The notes under the pieces were generated by a model. The model was not told the origin of the DNA. It worked only from the letters and a program-made list of their open reading frames with translations, and made no database searches. Positions 1 to 12,849 of a stretch of 64,000 bases of DNA are shown piece after piece; position 1 is the first letter of the stretch, and every line of letters begins with the position of its first letter. The position numbers were made by a program, and so were the translations under genes. This DNA comes from Epiperipatus broadwayi. Lineage: Eukaryota; Onychophora; Udeonychophora; Euonychophora; Peripatidae. The stretch covers positions 575,501-639,500 of the forward strand of contig JAQFVV010012546.1 in assembly GCA_028023455.1 (NCBI GenBank), written 5' to 3'.

Positions 1-499
1 GGTAAATAATCCTATAAGTCAATCCAGTGTTGCAATGCACAATGTATGGAAGCCTCTAATTAATTTTTCTCTTAGGAAAAATATTAAACAATAGTAATTA
101 AAAAAATAATTAGCCTTGATCATAAAAATAATTGAGGGACTCAGGAGGATTTGAACCAACCATCATATATAAATATATCAAAACTTCTACTATGTGTTGC
201 CTTTGACAGAATAGCTCACTTGGTAGAGCATTTGCCTTAAATTCAATATTCAAGAATCTAAAGGTGTGAGTTCAACTTCTAAGTGAATATTGGCACTGTG
301 CATATAGGCCAGCTCCACCTGAAGAAGAGTGGAGAATAATACTACTCAAAACATTGTGTAATTACTAACTTGTGTTGTCTATTGTGTGTTATTACTAACA
401 TGTTATTTGTATTTGGAAAATTTAAATAAAGTTGAAAATTTTCTATACATTCAATATTCACTCATAGATGATGTAAATAGTCCAACATATCACATCTAA
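1..499 (+). mobile_element. Composite tRNA-related repeat, copy 1 (cut by window edge)
   Basis: This stretch matches 48575-48999 over nearly its whole length, so it is a dispersed repeat. It holds two tRNA-like parts. On the plus strand an A-box-like segment (TAGCTCACTTGGTAGAGC, 212-229) is followed about 40 nt later by a B-box-like GAGTTCAACTT (269-279). On the minus strand 139-158 reads GGTTCAAATCC plus a stem-like CTCCTGAGTC, a textbook B box in the opposite direction. It keeps about 75 bp (roughly 286-360) missing from the other copy. The left end lies outside the window. Seen: homology and boxes. Inferred: SINE or composite retroposon. Confidence 0.6.
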
Positions 500-1439
500 A
501 CCACATTACTACCATATTTTGTTATTCTTACCATCATCATATTGATATCCATTTCATTAGTCTAGTTAAGTTGACCCCTTTCAGATCCAATTAAGAAGAG
601 CTTATTGATTTTTAATGGATAGGTAAGTGCTATGTCTGGAAGAAAACTTTTTCTTCACCAGTATGCATGAAGTTTGAATTTCTACCCTGATAAAAAGTAC
701 AAACTACTATGTTAAATTTTTAATATCACTCTATAACAATCGATTTCATTATTAAAAGCATATATACAAATTAACCAAATATATAAATAAACCTGAAGGC
801 AAGAAAAAATGATAATAAAGATCTATAAGACCTGTTCAGTCCCTAGACATTCTTTTACATGTTCAGAGGTAAGTTCTCCACAATAAAAGTTTAATCTATG
901 TACGATAATGTTCAGCACCAAGAGTAAAAGTCCATCTACATACATGAAGCTTCTTCCCCAGAGTGAGTTTCTTTTTTACTCTTTGGTTGGCAGAGATTAA
1001 CTACCCAATTTTTTTTTCTAATTGGCTTCCTATTTCCAATCCCACTGATAAATTAATTCATTTATGGATGATACATTTCCTGATCGGTGAATTTTACTTC
1101 TAATTAGATCTATTGAACTTAATTTTAGATTCTTGAGTGGTTGTTTATGACTGATTTTGGAAATCACAATCATTTAATTATTATAAATATCTATACATAG
1201 TATGAAGGAATTTCATAACTTATCTCTAGAAATTTAACTAATTATTTTGCTTTACTTAGAAAATAATCTTTTTTGATCTCATTTTACTTTTATATTTATT
1301 ATTTAACTTTACTAATCTTTAAAAGGCTTGATTTAAATTTAATGAGTATATATCTTTATACACATGTACATCATCATTTCAATTAAACATTTTATGTATA
1401 TGTATTTTTGAACATACAGTCACATACATAACACACACA
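500..1439. other. AT-rich stretch, nothing recognised
   Basis: No open frame, RNA gene or repeat recognised. It lies downstream, in element orientation, of the Gypsy-type integrase relic, so a degraded 3' LTR could be here, but I see no LTR pair or polypurine tract. Confidence 0.4.
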
Positions 1440-2158
1440 CTTCTACCAAATTCAGAGATTTATCTTTTCTCTGGACTTAATATGATGTCATGAATGTACT
1501 TTACAATCTTTCTTTCTTTTCTAACTCATTGAGGTGGATTTATCTCAACTTCACTTGTTATTTCTTTTTTTGCTACATGTAGTTTGTCTTTGTTAAGGTA
1601 GATAAACTCGATTTTTCTGTTTAGCATCATCATTTAGTACCTTATTGTTGGTATCAGTTTTCATAAATAAATCAAGTATTTCATCCTTGGTTTCATCTTT
1701 ACACACTTGATTGACACATTTGCATAACATCTTTCTCTAGCTAGTATGCATGGTTAACACCTACTTTGATAAGCCATGTATAACTACTGTCTGTGACCAG
1801 ATTTTATTCAGATTATTTTTTACCCACACTCTTTCATCAGATGCAAACTTATATGTATTCTCAGTCTGTTCTCTATGATATTCTGTAGGTACAATGTTTG
1901 TTAACTTAATGTGCAGTTTTCAACTTAAATATACTTTAACCAGTGATGGTAATGACTGTCTTTTGTATTCTTGTTTTATCCATTTTGTTAATGGATAACT
2001 TAAGGTTTTAAATAGCTTTTTCATTCAATCTATTAGATTGAGATTGGTAAGAGAGCATGAATAAGTAAGAGTTTTATTCCCCACTTTTGCATAGCCTTCT
2101 TGAACTTCTCTAACATAAAGCCAGTTTTGTTATCTAAAACTAAAGTCTCAGAAAGATC
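1440..2158 (-). pseudogene. Decayed Gypsy-type LTR retrotransposon integrase (C-terminal half)
   Basis: Read on the minus strand, the segment starting near 2155 gives SETLVLDNKTGF followed by EKFKKAMQKWGIKLL. This matches the integrase core around its second catalytic aspartate (usually a DNG-x-x-F block; here G is K). Farther on (about 1890-1700) comes YKFASDERVWVKN, then W-x-x-x-VVIHGLSK and a C-x-x-QV segment. That order fits the C-terminal integrase domain of Ty3/Gypsy pol, ending in the usual RHVDQL-like string. Several in-frame stops and frame changes make it a pseudogene. No gag, protease, reverse transcriptase or LTR is recognisable upstream (2160-2880). Seen: motif order. Known: Gypsy integrase layout. 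A BEL/Pao or Ginger-type integrase cannot be fully excluded. Confidence 0.65.
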
Positions 2159-2885
2159 ATTGTATAAAAAAAATTCACATAAGTCATTGTAATATACATC
2201 CAATAAATAATAGTTTAAAATAATGCTATAATATCCAATTATAATTGCCTTTGTTTACATTAAATAATTAAAATACTTATACTTTATAAACTATTAAACT
2301 AGTTTGAATATGGATTTTTCTTAGGAATAACTATTATATGTAATTATTAAAATGATTATTCACTCAATTACTAAACTTCAAGTCATAATAAATTAATTAA
2401 TCTATTATCCTGTAAAATGTATACATAGCTCAAATAATAATAATATATTGAATTTATAAGAAAGAAATACATAATAATATATACTCTTACCAATCCAATC
2501 ATGTGATTATGGAACTATTTAATTTTTTTATTATAAAATATAAATCAAGATATAGCCACTATGTATTAAAATTTTAGTAGCCAATAGATTTTCATTAATA
2601 ACTAAAATGACAACAGAAACAAATTTATTTAATTGGATTAATATTTATTAACAATAAATATGAAAACAACAAATAAATAATAAACGTTTGTGACATACTC
2701 TCTAATTAAACATCATTAAATAAATGGACATATACTTATACTGCGAAAATTAATCTGTTTTAATGTTTATTATATGATATTTAAAATTGATGTTAGACAA
2801 AATGTTGCTGCTCTCAGACAAATTAAAATAAAAGAAAGCTATGGAATTATATGCTATTCACAATATAATAATTTTTTAAGATAAA
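2159..2885. other. AT-rich stretch, nothing recognised
   Basis: Very AT-rich, no coding or repeat signal. It may hold further, unrecognisable pol sequence of the neighbouring Gypsy relic. Confidence 0.4.
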
Positions 2886-3328
2886 TTATATATAGGGTAT
2901 ATGAGCACAGACTTTCACACAACCCACCACTCTCCACACTATCTCATAACACTGATACACTTGAACACATATATGTTGAAAAGATAAATAATCACCAATA
3001 TACGTATTTCATGCTAAACCAGCAATCATCAGTTGGTCCAGATTACCATCTCCACACATATATGCTATAAGTGCTCAGATATATATTAAGATAGCCAATA
3101 CTCATACTTTAATGGGCAGGCTTCAATCTACTCTACATTCCAATTCTTCAACCATCCATCCAATTGAAAACCTGATGATGGAATGCCCAAAGGCCAGCCT
3201 GAGACTGAGATTCTTGTCACACCTATGTTGACCTAAGGGCAATCTGATTCAAATGTATCAGTGTTATGAGATAGTGTAGAGAGTAGTGGGTTGTGTGAAA
3301 ATCTGTGCTCATATACCCTATATATTAC
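2886..3328. repeat. Foldback element, family FB-C copy 1
   Basis: The two ends are inverted repeats of about 75-80 bp: the left begins TATATAGGGTATATGAGCAC and the right ends with its complement, reading into CATATACCCTATATATTA. The interior (about 3110-3240) is shared, inverted, with 39556-39935. No transposase is encoded. No clear TSD seen beyond AT-rich flanks. Confidence 0.75.
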
Positions 3329-4097
3329 ATATATAGACACAGGTATATAATAAGCCTGTGTGTTTCAGTTATTAAGATACATTATAATAAGTACGTTTAT
3401 TCACTCACTTTTTTAAAAATATATAATATCAATAAATGATTACAGAAATACAGACGTTTCAGATATTCAATAATCACAAGATGTATATTAAAATAATTTA
3501 TGGTCAATGAATAAACATATAATATTTGAAATTAGAATTTTAACCATTAAAATTTAAGCTAGAAATTTAAATTTAAATTAAAATTGACTTTCTTCTATTT
3601 TACATATATAAACAAACAATTAATTAACTTATAATATAGTAATCAATAATGTTAATAAAATATAATGCAAATAAATATATAAATAAAACAGTTTAATATC
3701 CAACCTGCACACAGTTCTGAATGCAATCCTCCTATGTATATACTCCAAAAAACAATAGTTCAAATGTCTATTCCACGAGCTTCAAATAATTCAATGATAT
3801 CCATTAATCTAAACAAGTTAAGATACATTATAAACAGTTATCCAAAATAAAGTATATTTATTAAATTCTAGTATTTTTCAAGGTATTATTTTTTATATCC
3901 TCTACATTACAAACACTTGGCATTGTAATAGCATTATAAATAAGCAGAGACTGGTCTCCAGTTATGACATGCAATATAGAAATAAATTGGTTCAAATCCT
4001 ATGCTAAAATACTCCATTGGTATTATAAAATGATATCAATGGGTAGGAATGAGTCTCATACATAACAATATATTATTGATTTTAATGTTTCATAATT
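3329..4097. other. AT-rich stretch, nothing recognised
   Basis: No open frame above background, no tRNA or repeat recognised. Confidence 0.4.
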
Positions 4098-4224
4098 AAA
4101 AGATTTTGTTTATGTCAAGCGTTGGTGGCCTAGCGGTTAGCATAGCTGTCTTCCAAGTAGCTGGCCCGGGTTCGCTTCCCGGTCAACGCGTTTGACACAT
4201 GAAAAAAAAAAAGATTTTGTTTAT
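4098..4224 (+). mobile_element. tRNA-Gly(TCC)-derived SINE with perfect TSD
   Basis: The body (4114-4208) is a tRNA-Gly-like sequence at 4119-4189 with a good A box (TGGCCTAGCGG), anticodon loop CTTCCAA (anticodon TCC) and a T arm closed by CCGGG/CCCGG. It then has a short 3' extension (TTTGACACATG) and an A run. It is flanked by a perfect 16 bp direct repeat, AAAAGATTTTGTTTAT (4098-4113 and 4209-4224), so it arrived by retroposition. Position 58 in the T loop is C, where functional tRNAs almost always have A. The bases outside the acceptor stem (GTCAA before, TTTGAC after) can extend it. Other copies: 37908-37998 and 55286-55410. Confidence 0.9.
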
Positions 4225-5483
4225 ACATACCAATCCTTATTCAGCAGATAAATATTAAAATGAATTTGGGTGCTCTGAATTCCCACTTTCCTTCTTTTAA
4301 CAAGAATTCAAACAATCAGAGCATTCTTCTGGACAAATAAAATTCTTTCCACTTCCATTTGTTCATAATTGTCAAGCAGATAATAAAAATACAATATATA
4401 AAAGAATTTGGATTTGCTTGAATGAAAGTCAGTATGTTAGAGGGTGAATATGAATTGTTCAGTCTTCATCAGCAAAAACCAAGGTTATACTCATTCCTTT
4501 AATATTAAATTTATTCTGCATTTCAAAACTAAAATTTATTTTAAAACACTAATGATAAAAATAAATAATAATAATATTTACATTTTAAAAACACAAATAA
4601 TCTAACTCAATACAAACCAAAACAATTTATTGAAAATATATTATTTATATATATATATATGGAATTAAATATTTTCATGGATTGTTATTATAATAAAAAT
4701 AGAAGTGATGAGATAATATCCATTTAAATAGAAATAATATCTAGCCTTTGATGTTATCAAGAAATTATCAATTAATAATAAATGACAATCCTTGAAGCCA
4801 TACCAGATTTTTTATTAAATTTATAATAGCTCTTTTGTTTAAGTTTTTGTTGAAATCAGAGGTTAAAAGTTATTTTTATTTACATGGATATTATCTCCTC
4901 AATTCTATTCTTTAATATACTGTATTGCACTACAAACAATATTTTAATGAATTATTTAAATAGAGTGTTTATTACTTTAACATAAAACTTATTAATTGAT
5001 ATGATTATTAAACTCTTACTTCATTTCTCTATAAATCATTATATCTTATATACATAAATTTCAAATTTAAGAACAAAGGAGGTATATTTTACTTACAGTT
5101 ATGTATAATTATGTAAAAAAATTTACTTTATTATGTATGATATTAAATTGAATTGCTACAATAATAAAAATAAAAACCAAATACTAAAAATAAATTTCAA
5201 ATATATAATTTATTTGATTAATTAATTATCTAATTAATGCAACTATCTTCAATAAAAGAGTTAAAAATTATACTTGTTTTCAAGATTAGTGTCATTTTAT
5301 GTACAAAAACTTTTTATTCCTTATAGTAATTAGCTTCAGCAATATAAAGTTAAGATTGGGTGCAGATAAAGTTTCTGTAGGCAAATTGGTATCATAGCAA
5401 TAATATAATACACAATGTATGACTACTAATATTTTTTGGTATTATACATATATTTAAAAATATAAATTAAATAATAGAAAGTA
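4225..5483. other. AT-rich stretch with a small inverted repeat
   Basis: No gene seen. Short imperfect inverted arms occur at about 4699-4730 and 4878-4905 (GATGAGATAATATCCAT and its near complement), a possible remnant of a foldback element. Confidence 0.4.
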
Positions 5484-5686
5484 ATTTAAAGTGATTGGTT
5501 TATCTTCATGCTTTCATTTCCAGTACTTATGATTTGCCCATACTTAAGCATTTGGGTTGAAAGAACAAGTGGATTCATTCTATTCTTTCACAAAGACTTT
5601 ATCTTGTGTTGGAAATAAAAGTATTCATTTATTATTAAGATTCATAAAAAAGCACATGTGCATTAGCTTGAAATGCTGATCTTTAG
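5484..5686 (+). repeat. Foldback family FB-B, single-arm copy
   Basis: Matches the loop and right arm of the palindrome at 25862-26261: it shares GATTTGCCCATA, AAGCATTTGGGTTG, AAGTGGATTCATT and GCTGATCTTTAG in the same order. Only one arm is present, so it is a truncated copy. Confidence 0.75.
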
Positions 5687-6579
5687 TCAATTCATAAACA
5701 TTGTGCTATATAAATAAATATCTCATTAACATTTATCTTTGAAAAAAGCAATTAAAATAAAATTAAGTTACATCTTAAAAATGACAAGTTAACATTCATT
5801 TTTTTTATGCACTCAATTTAAAAAGAAAAAAATAATTAAATGTCACCTTATTCTGACTCCACAATTTTTTCAATAGCAATTTTAACTACAAATTTAAAAG
5901 CATATTTATAAAGTTAACTTCTGTTATTTTAGTAAAATGAAGAATGTCTTTTTATAGATTTTTAAATAAGTTTTAGTAAAAAATTAACAATATTCTTCAA
6001 GATTTTTATTATTTTAAAATTCTCTTTATCACTTCATAAGAGTTAACCTTACCAGAGACATTTTTTTACATTACTTTTGTGTTATAGTCAATATTTAAAA
6101 AGTATTTTGAAATATAATATTCTCATAAAATTAGAAATTTATTTTATCTGTACAAACTTTCAATAAATGTTTATTTGTGTATAATTTTAAATGTATTATT
6201 TACTTTCATTTTTTCATTGACTATTTATTATTATAAATTCAAATTCCAAATATTGTTTTATAATTTCAAATTGAAGACATTATTTATTTTAGTTTATTTT
6301 TAAAGTTTTTATTTCTGTTTTAATTTTTAAAGTTATTAATATATCTAAGAGTAGAAAGGGCTAGTAAATGTATACAAATACACAATAGTCAAAATGGCCA
6401 TTATATTTTAAATAATCATAATTTTATTTTTTGAGTTTGCACATTATCAAAAAGTTTTATATAATTTTTTTAGTCAGTGATGTTTCTGCTTATAAATTAA
6501 ACAAATAGTTTATTACATTCGACCATTATTTAATAATGATTATGTGAAACCATTTTGAATGCACAAATGATTAATACAA
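5687..6579. other. AT-rich stretch, nothing recognised
   Basis: Long A/T runs; no coding, RNA or repeat signal recognised. Confidence 0.4.
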
Positions 6580-6730
6580 ACAAACATAAACTCTATACAG
6601 TAATGCCATCCAGTGTTACCAATGGATATAAGAAGGTTTGTACATAGAATCATTATCTAGTGCCTTATTTAATATACTCAGACTAGTTTTAGCTCATGGT
6701 TTTCATCAGTAAGAAGCCTTGGATTTAAGG
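6580..6730 (-). repeat. Foldback family FB-A, partial copy
   Basis: Carries the family signature (ACTCTATACAGTA, CAATGGATATAAG, TCTAGTGCC, CAGACTAGTTTTAGC) but only one arm. The hammerhead-like strand on the minus strand is CTGATGA, while the partner GAAAC is changed to AAAAC. It lies about 230 bp left of a fuller copy. Confidence 0.6.
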
Positions 6731-6958
6731 GCACTGCATTTAAATGTTATGATCTGATGCAGCACTCCAGCCACTATCTTTTACCCTTTTAATTATCTAT
6801 AAACCTATGAACCCAAATGAAAATACAATATTATTTTTCAATTCAAGCTCATTTACTTATATAGTCATGTAAATCTGAATCCTGATTAGCATCTATACAT
6901 TTTGCTGTTTTTGATTCTTTAATAACCATTCACCATCACCCTATTGACAGGATTGGTA

Positions 6959-7354
6959 TTAAACCACTAAGCATCACATATTCACCATTCCCTATGCTTA
7001 CATTAGCAGTTAAAATAAAAGCAAAACACTCCGCACAGTAGTGCTACCCAGTTCCAGCCAGAATAATCAACAGATGCAAGAAATTTGTACATAAAATTCC
7101 TAACACCTATTATTACTTGTTCAATATTCCCAAACTGGTTTCTAACTACTGCTCTTTTCAAGAATGAAAGCCACATGCTAAAAACTAATCTAGAGATATT
7201 GAATGAGTAGGCAATAGATAAGGATTTTATGCACAAACCTTCTAGCATCCATTGATTACTCTGTGCATTGGGTGGCAATACTGTATGAAGCGTTTTGTGT
7301 TTGTTTTAATAGCTTGTGTAAGCATAGGGAATGGTGATCATGTGATATTTAGTA
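6959..7354. repeat. Foldback family FB-A, copy with tails on both sides
   Basis: A near-palindrome of about 396 bp. The left end reads TTAAACCACTAAGCATCACA and the right end GTGATCATGTGATATTTAGT, its near complement. Inside are the second inverted pair (AAAAGCAAAACACTC / GTGTTTTGTTTG-like) and the Y-shaped core seen in other FB-A copies. No TSD is clear. An open frame on the minus strand (7003-7278) is simply the repeat. Confidence 0.7.
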
Positions 7355-9274
7355 AAAATGATTAATCCCTGTAAGTGTAATTATAATATATTATTAATTA
7401 TTTCATAAAAACATAATAGCATTTGACTGATCCGTCCTTGATTGACATTCAATTTATTATTCATTTACGATAACGTTGTATTATATATATATATATAAAT
7501 GCAAGTGTAAGCCTGTACAATGAGATAACTTTTTTTTATAGTTCACTTTTTTATAGTTAATAAAATCGCAGTTATTATGACACACAGACAACTATTTAAA
7601 CAACTTGTGTTTTTCTTCCATTTGCGTAAATAATTATGCTTTATAATTAACTGTAATAATCATCTACATTTTTTAAGTTGTTGTCAGACATATTTTTTTT
7701 TACTAATTCTAGCAGTAAAGGTATATTCTCTAAAGGGTTAACGGTCAGCTTATATAATCCCTGCACATTCAGTTATTTTCCTCCTTTTTATAATAGGAAC
7801 TTGAATTAATAATTTTTTATTTTAGAAAAATGTTTTTCAAAACTCATGAATGCAAAATGGAAAGTCACAGAAACGATTGGAATAAATTATCAAAAGACCT
7901 ATAAATCTTTTAAAAGAAACAGTTATTTTTTTATTATTTAAAAAATATAGTTCTAAATAAATATTTTACTTTTATATTTACTTCATAGGCAAGTTCTTTA
8001 TTATTTTCATTTATTTATTTATTTTATGTTAATTACAGTTAGATCATTAACAGAAGAGCATAGTCTTAATGTAGGCAATAAAATAAACAGCAAATAATAA
8101 TATGGGCGACAATTGCTTTCAGAAATTGGATGTGCTTCAGATGGCGCTATATGTTAAAAGTGGATTGTTTTCAGAAGGCAATGCATCATAAGCAAAAATA
8201 AAATTTGTAAACAAGTTAGCTAAGATATACGCTATATATATATATTATTACTTTATATATTGGAGATGTTAAGAATAATTTTGATGTTTGCCATGTGTGT
8301 GCTTTTGTAATAATCAAAATATAAGAATGGTTAAGTTAAAAGTAGATTCCTATTATTCCAACTATAAATTTTCGGAGTGCTATTAGAACAGCCAAAATGG
8401 CATCAGATATATACAAAAACTACAATATTTATCCTGTATGGATTTTAAAAAAAAGTAATTGTGCGATATTGATTAACAAATGACATTTAAAACAAAAAAA
8501 AATGCAATTTTAATGCTAAATGACTTTTTTCAATAGAAACAGTTAAAATATGTTGGCAGTTTTTAATATCAAGACTAAAAGGTAAAAAATATAGTCATAG
8601 TTTAATATTCGTGATCCATTTTATAAAGAATTCAAATTGATCAATAAACTGTATAAAATTTCAAAATAATAATAATAATAATTCGACTCTAAAAGTTCAC
8701 TTTCAACATAAATTCAAACAGTAAATGTAATGTAATAGCATTTTTTTCTATTACATCAGATAAAATAAAAGCATGTAACCAGAATTATGAAGAAGGTAAA
8801 ATTATTTTTTGGCTATGTGAATTTACATGCAAATGTTTCAGAAATAAGTATTTGTGATTCTGCACTAAATATTTATTCCAAACTGTCACTGCAATCACTT
8901 CTATATTAGACTACAATTTCTAAAACAGCATACAATACTCTATTTTGGTTATGGGATTTTCTACTTCGTGTAAATGCAAATATTTTTCTATTCAAATGAA
9001 TGTGAATAAGTAATGAATTCAACTATTTTCCATTAAATTAATATTTTAAAACAATATTTATTGTAATACATATATTACACAAACCTTTTTTAAAAGTTTG
9101 AAATGACATTTTTTTGAGCTTTATTAACATATCTTTTTTTTAAATACATACTTTGAAAAGCAAAATTATTTTCCTAATAAGCCATAAATTTAATTATATT
9201 TTTTATATTTTTAATTAAATTAACTTTTAAGAAATGTTCAATAATAAGTTATATTTATATTATTAAAATTTTTT
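7355..9274. other. AT-rich stretch, nothing recognised
   Basis: No gene or RNA recognised in about 1.9 kb. An AAAGGGTTAA string at 7732-7741 resembles a piggyBac-type 3' terminus, but no matching 5' end was found. Confidence 0.35.
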
Positions 9275-9315
9275 AATAATAACAACAACAACAATAACAG
9301 CAATAATAATAATAG
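9275..9315. repeat. AAT/AAC trinucleotide microsatellite
   Basis: Impure run of AAT and AAC units. It explains the poly-leucine minus-strand open frame at 9238-9459, which is not a gene. Confidence 0.85.
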
Positions 9316-9394
9316 AGTACCACAGAAAATCTTGATATTGCCGGTAATACTAAAGTAGTTGGGGCTTAATCCCCTAAAAAAACTAACAATAATA

Positions 9395-9650
9395 CCACAA
9401 TATAAAATTAAACCAATATATATAGTTTCAGCAAATAAAAATAAACCTTTTTGAAGCAATAGTTAATGAAAATCATAAACTAATTCAAGAACATCATCAA
9501 AAAACACCCTTACATTACCAAAACCACAATATAAAATTAAACCAATATATATAGTTTCAGCAAATAAAAATAAACCTTTTTGAAGCAATAGTTAATGAAA
9601 ATCATAAACTAATTCAAGAACATCATCAAAAAACACCCTTACATTACCAA
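9395..9650. repeat. 128 bp tandem duplication
   Basis: Two virtually identical 128 bp units (9395-9522 and 9523-9650), each starting CCACAATATAAAATTAAACC and ending ACACCCTTACATTACCAAA. The near identity points to a recent duplication, or to an assembly duplication. It lies just upstream of the L1-like ORF1 relic and may be its 5' untranslated region. Confidence 0.85.
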
Positions 9651-9839
9651 AAAAAAAAATGGAGACAACAGTAGTACATGATTGAGTAGTTGGCATCAAT
9701 ATGGCTGCTACAATGTGTAAAAATTTGGGCACAACAAGCAACTAGTTAAAAATATTCTAACTACAATAAATAATAAAACAATTCTGAGATTTAGAAAAAC
9801 AAATCTGAACAACATAAAACAGCTAGATTTAAAGATTTA

Positions 9840-10945
9840 GGGAAACCAAGACCCACCCCTCTTGCACACTGGACTGATGGTGCTCTAGAAAAAATAAATG
9901 GACACTTTAATAATATGAAACCAGGGGGACATTTATATATCATTCAAAAGATTTTTTCCCAAAATTCAATAGTCATTTCTGTCACAGACACAAATATATC
10001 ACTATCATTTTCCACACTCATTATTATATCATGCAATAACTGAAAATGAACTGTGGTAAACAATCATAAGAATCATGGACTACCCAAATCCCAGATACCT
10101 CACTATCAAATTTTTTGATATTAATCAAAAGAACCGATTTCAGAACCAAATCAAAACACTGGGCAATTACATGATTGTTATAGTCGATCAAGATTGTCAA
10201 AATCACATTTCAGGAATAATAAAAAATACATACTTTGGATAAATGATACAAGACTTGCAAAAAATGATGGACCATTTGGTAAAGTAATAGCATTTTGACC
10301 TATATACCTCAAAGACACACCAATACCAATATATAGCAATAGTTATGACTTTAACTTAAAATTACACAAAGATATTGTTACAGAATCTATACCAACACAT
10401 TGCAGATCAGGAGGCTATACTGTGCCTATATATAAGAGATTTAAACCCACAATGTTATGCATATGGAAAGAATGGTCATCTAGCCACAGTGCATGGATAA
10501 ACAACTCATACAAGTTCAGATAGCAAATAATCAACACATCCAATGCCAACATGAAGAGAGAATAATCCACAGACCACCACTAGCACAAGCAATCAACGTG
10601 AAAACAAAAACAATCATGGTACAAATGAAGCTTCTGAAAAACAGTCGTGCAGAAGAAAATACAAATATATTTAATTCTACAATAGATTATTTGAATCAAA
10701 TAAATGAAAGCACTGATCAAATGGAATCAGAATCAATCACAAATCTTACCTGAAGTATCACAAAGACCAGACATATCAATCAATAATACAACAGACTCAA
10801 ATCCAGTCATATCTAATGACACATATAGCTGCACAAAAACAAGCATGCCAAATGTAATTGTAAACAAAATGTCTACAGATATTCTGGAGTCAGCCAAGAA
10901 AAAAATAAATCTAAAAGAATCAAAAGAGATGGAAATATTAATCTA
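9840..10945 (+). pseudogene. Decayed ORF1 of an L1-like LINE
   Basis: Frames in this stretch read as a broken ORF1-type nucleic-acid-binding protein. Near 10340-10480 the order is PIYLKDTPIPIYSNSYDF, then SIPTHCRSGGYTVPIYKRF, then CYAYGKNGHLATVH. The last part is a CCHC zinc knuckle (C-x2-C-G-x2-GH-x4-C) in which the second C is Y and the last C is H. A polar, Q/N/S-rich tail follows (10493-10945, two overlapping frames), again cut by stops. Such knuckle-bearing ORF1 proteins precede the endonuclease-RT ORF in L1-type elements, and an L1-like endonuclease follows at 11115. Frameshifts and stops throughout make it a relic. Confidence 0.6.
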
Positions 10946-11114
10946 ACATAAATGATTGAACACTTGGCAGAGAACTTCATACCCATGGAGCTTGTTGGTA
11001 ATCAAGCCATTGATAAATGGTCACAAATCACTAGAGAATACACAAAAGCTTCACACAGATGTCAAGACATGAAACCAACTCACAGCCAATCCACACTAAT
11101 AAAGTTTAAAAAAT

Positions 11115-12500
<1,386 letters not shown>

Positions 12501-12504
12501 CACC

Positions 12505-12849
12505 ATTCAAAGATACATCACATGACCACCATCTCTTATGCTTGTGTATAACTGTTGTTAAAACAGGCAAAACTCACTATACGTTTGCCATACACAGCAA
12601 GCTGGAGTAATCAATGGATGCCAGAAGAGTTGTGCATAAAATCCCCATCTAGTGCCTACTCATCCAATATACCCAGACTAGTTTCTGGCTGATGAATGCC
12701 ATAAGCCAGAAACTAGTCTGGGGATATTGAATGAGTTGGCACTAGATGGCAATTTTATGCACAAGCCTTCTGGCATCCATTGATTACTCCAGCTTGCTGT
12801 GTGTGGCATACATATAGTGAGTTTTTCCTGTTTTAACATTCAAAGATAC
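12505..12849. mobile_element. Foldback element FB-A with 12 bp TSD
   Basis: The element (12517-12837, 321 bp) starts ATCACATGACCACC and ends CCTGTTTTAAC. It folds back on itself: TTAAAACAGG / CCTGTTTTAA, TGGATGCCAGAAG / CTTCTGGCATCCA and CCAGACTAGTTTCTGG near the centre. It is flanked by a perfect direct repeat ATTCAAAGATAC (12505-12516 and 12838-12849). The tandem-duplicated LINE segment at about 13255-13275 shows the same site without an insertion, which confirms the boundaries. At 12689-12713 it has CTGATGA-N13-GAAAC. Confidence 0.85.

Noticed and set aside
2886-3328. Hammerhead-like core in FB-C
   Set aside because: CTGATGA is present inside the element but no GAAAC follows within a plausible distance.
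4119-4189. Functional tRNA-Gly(TCC) gene
   Set aside because: Cloverleaf is good, but it has C58, an A tail and perfect TSDs, and recurs at 37.9 and 55.3 kb with the same non-tRNA ends; it is a SINE.
7732-7741. Third piggyBac-type terminus (AAAGGGTTAA)
   Set aside because: No matching left end and no homology to the two MITEs.
9238-9459. Poly-leucine minus-strand protein
   Set aside because: Encoded by an AAT/AAC microsatellite and part of a tandem duplication.
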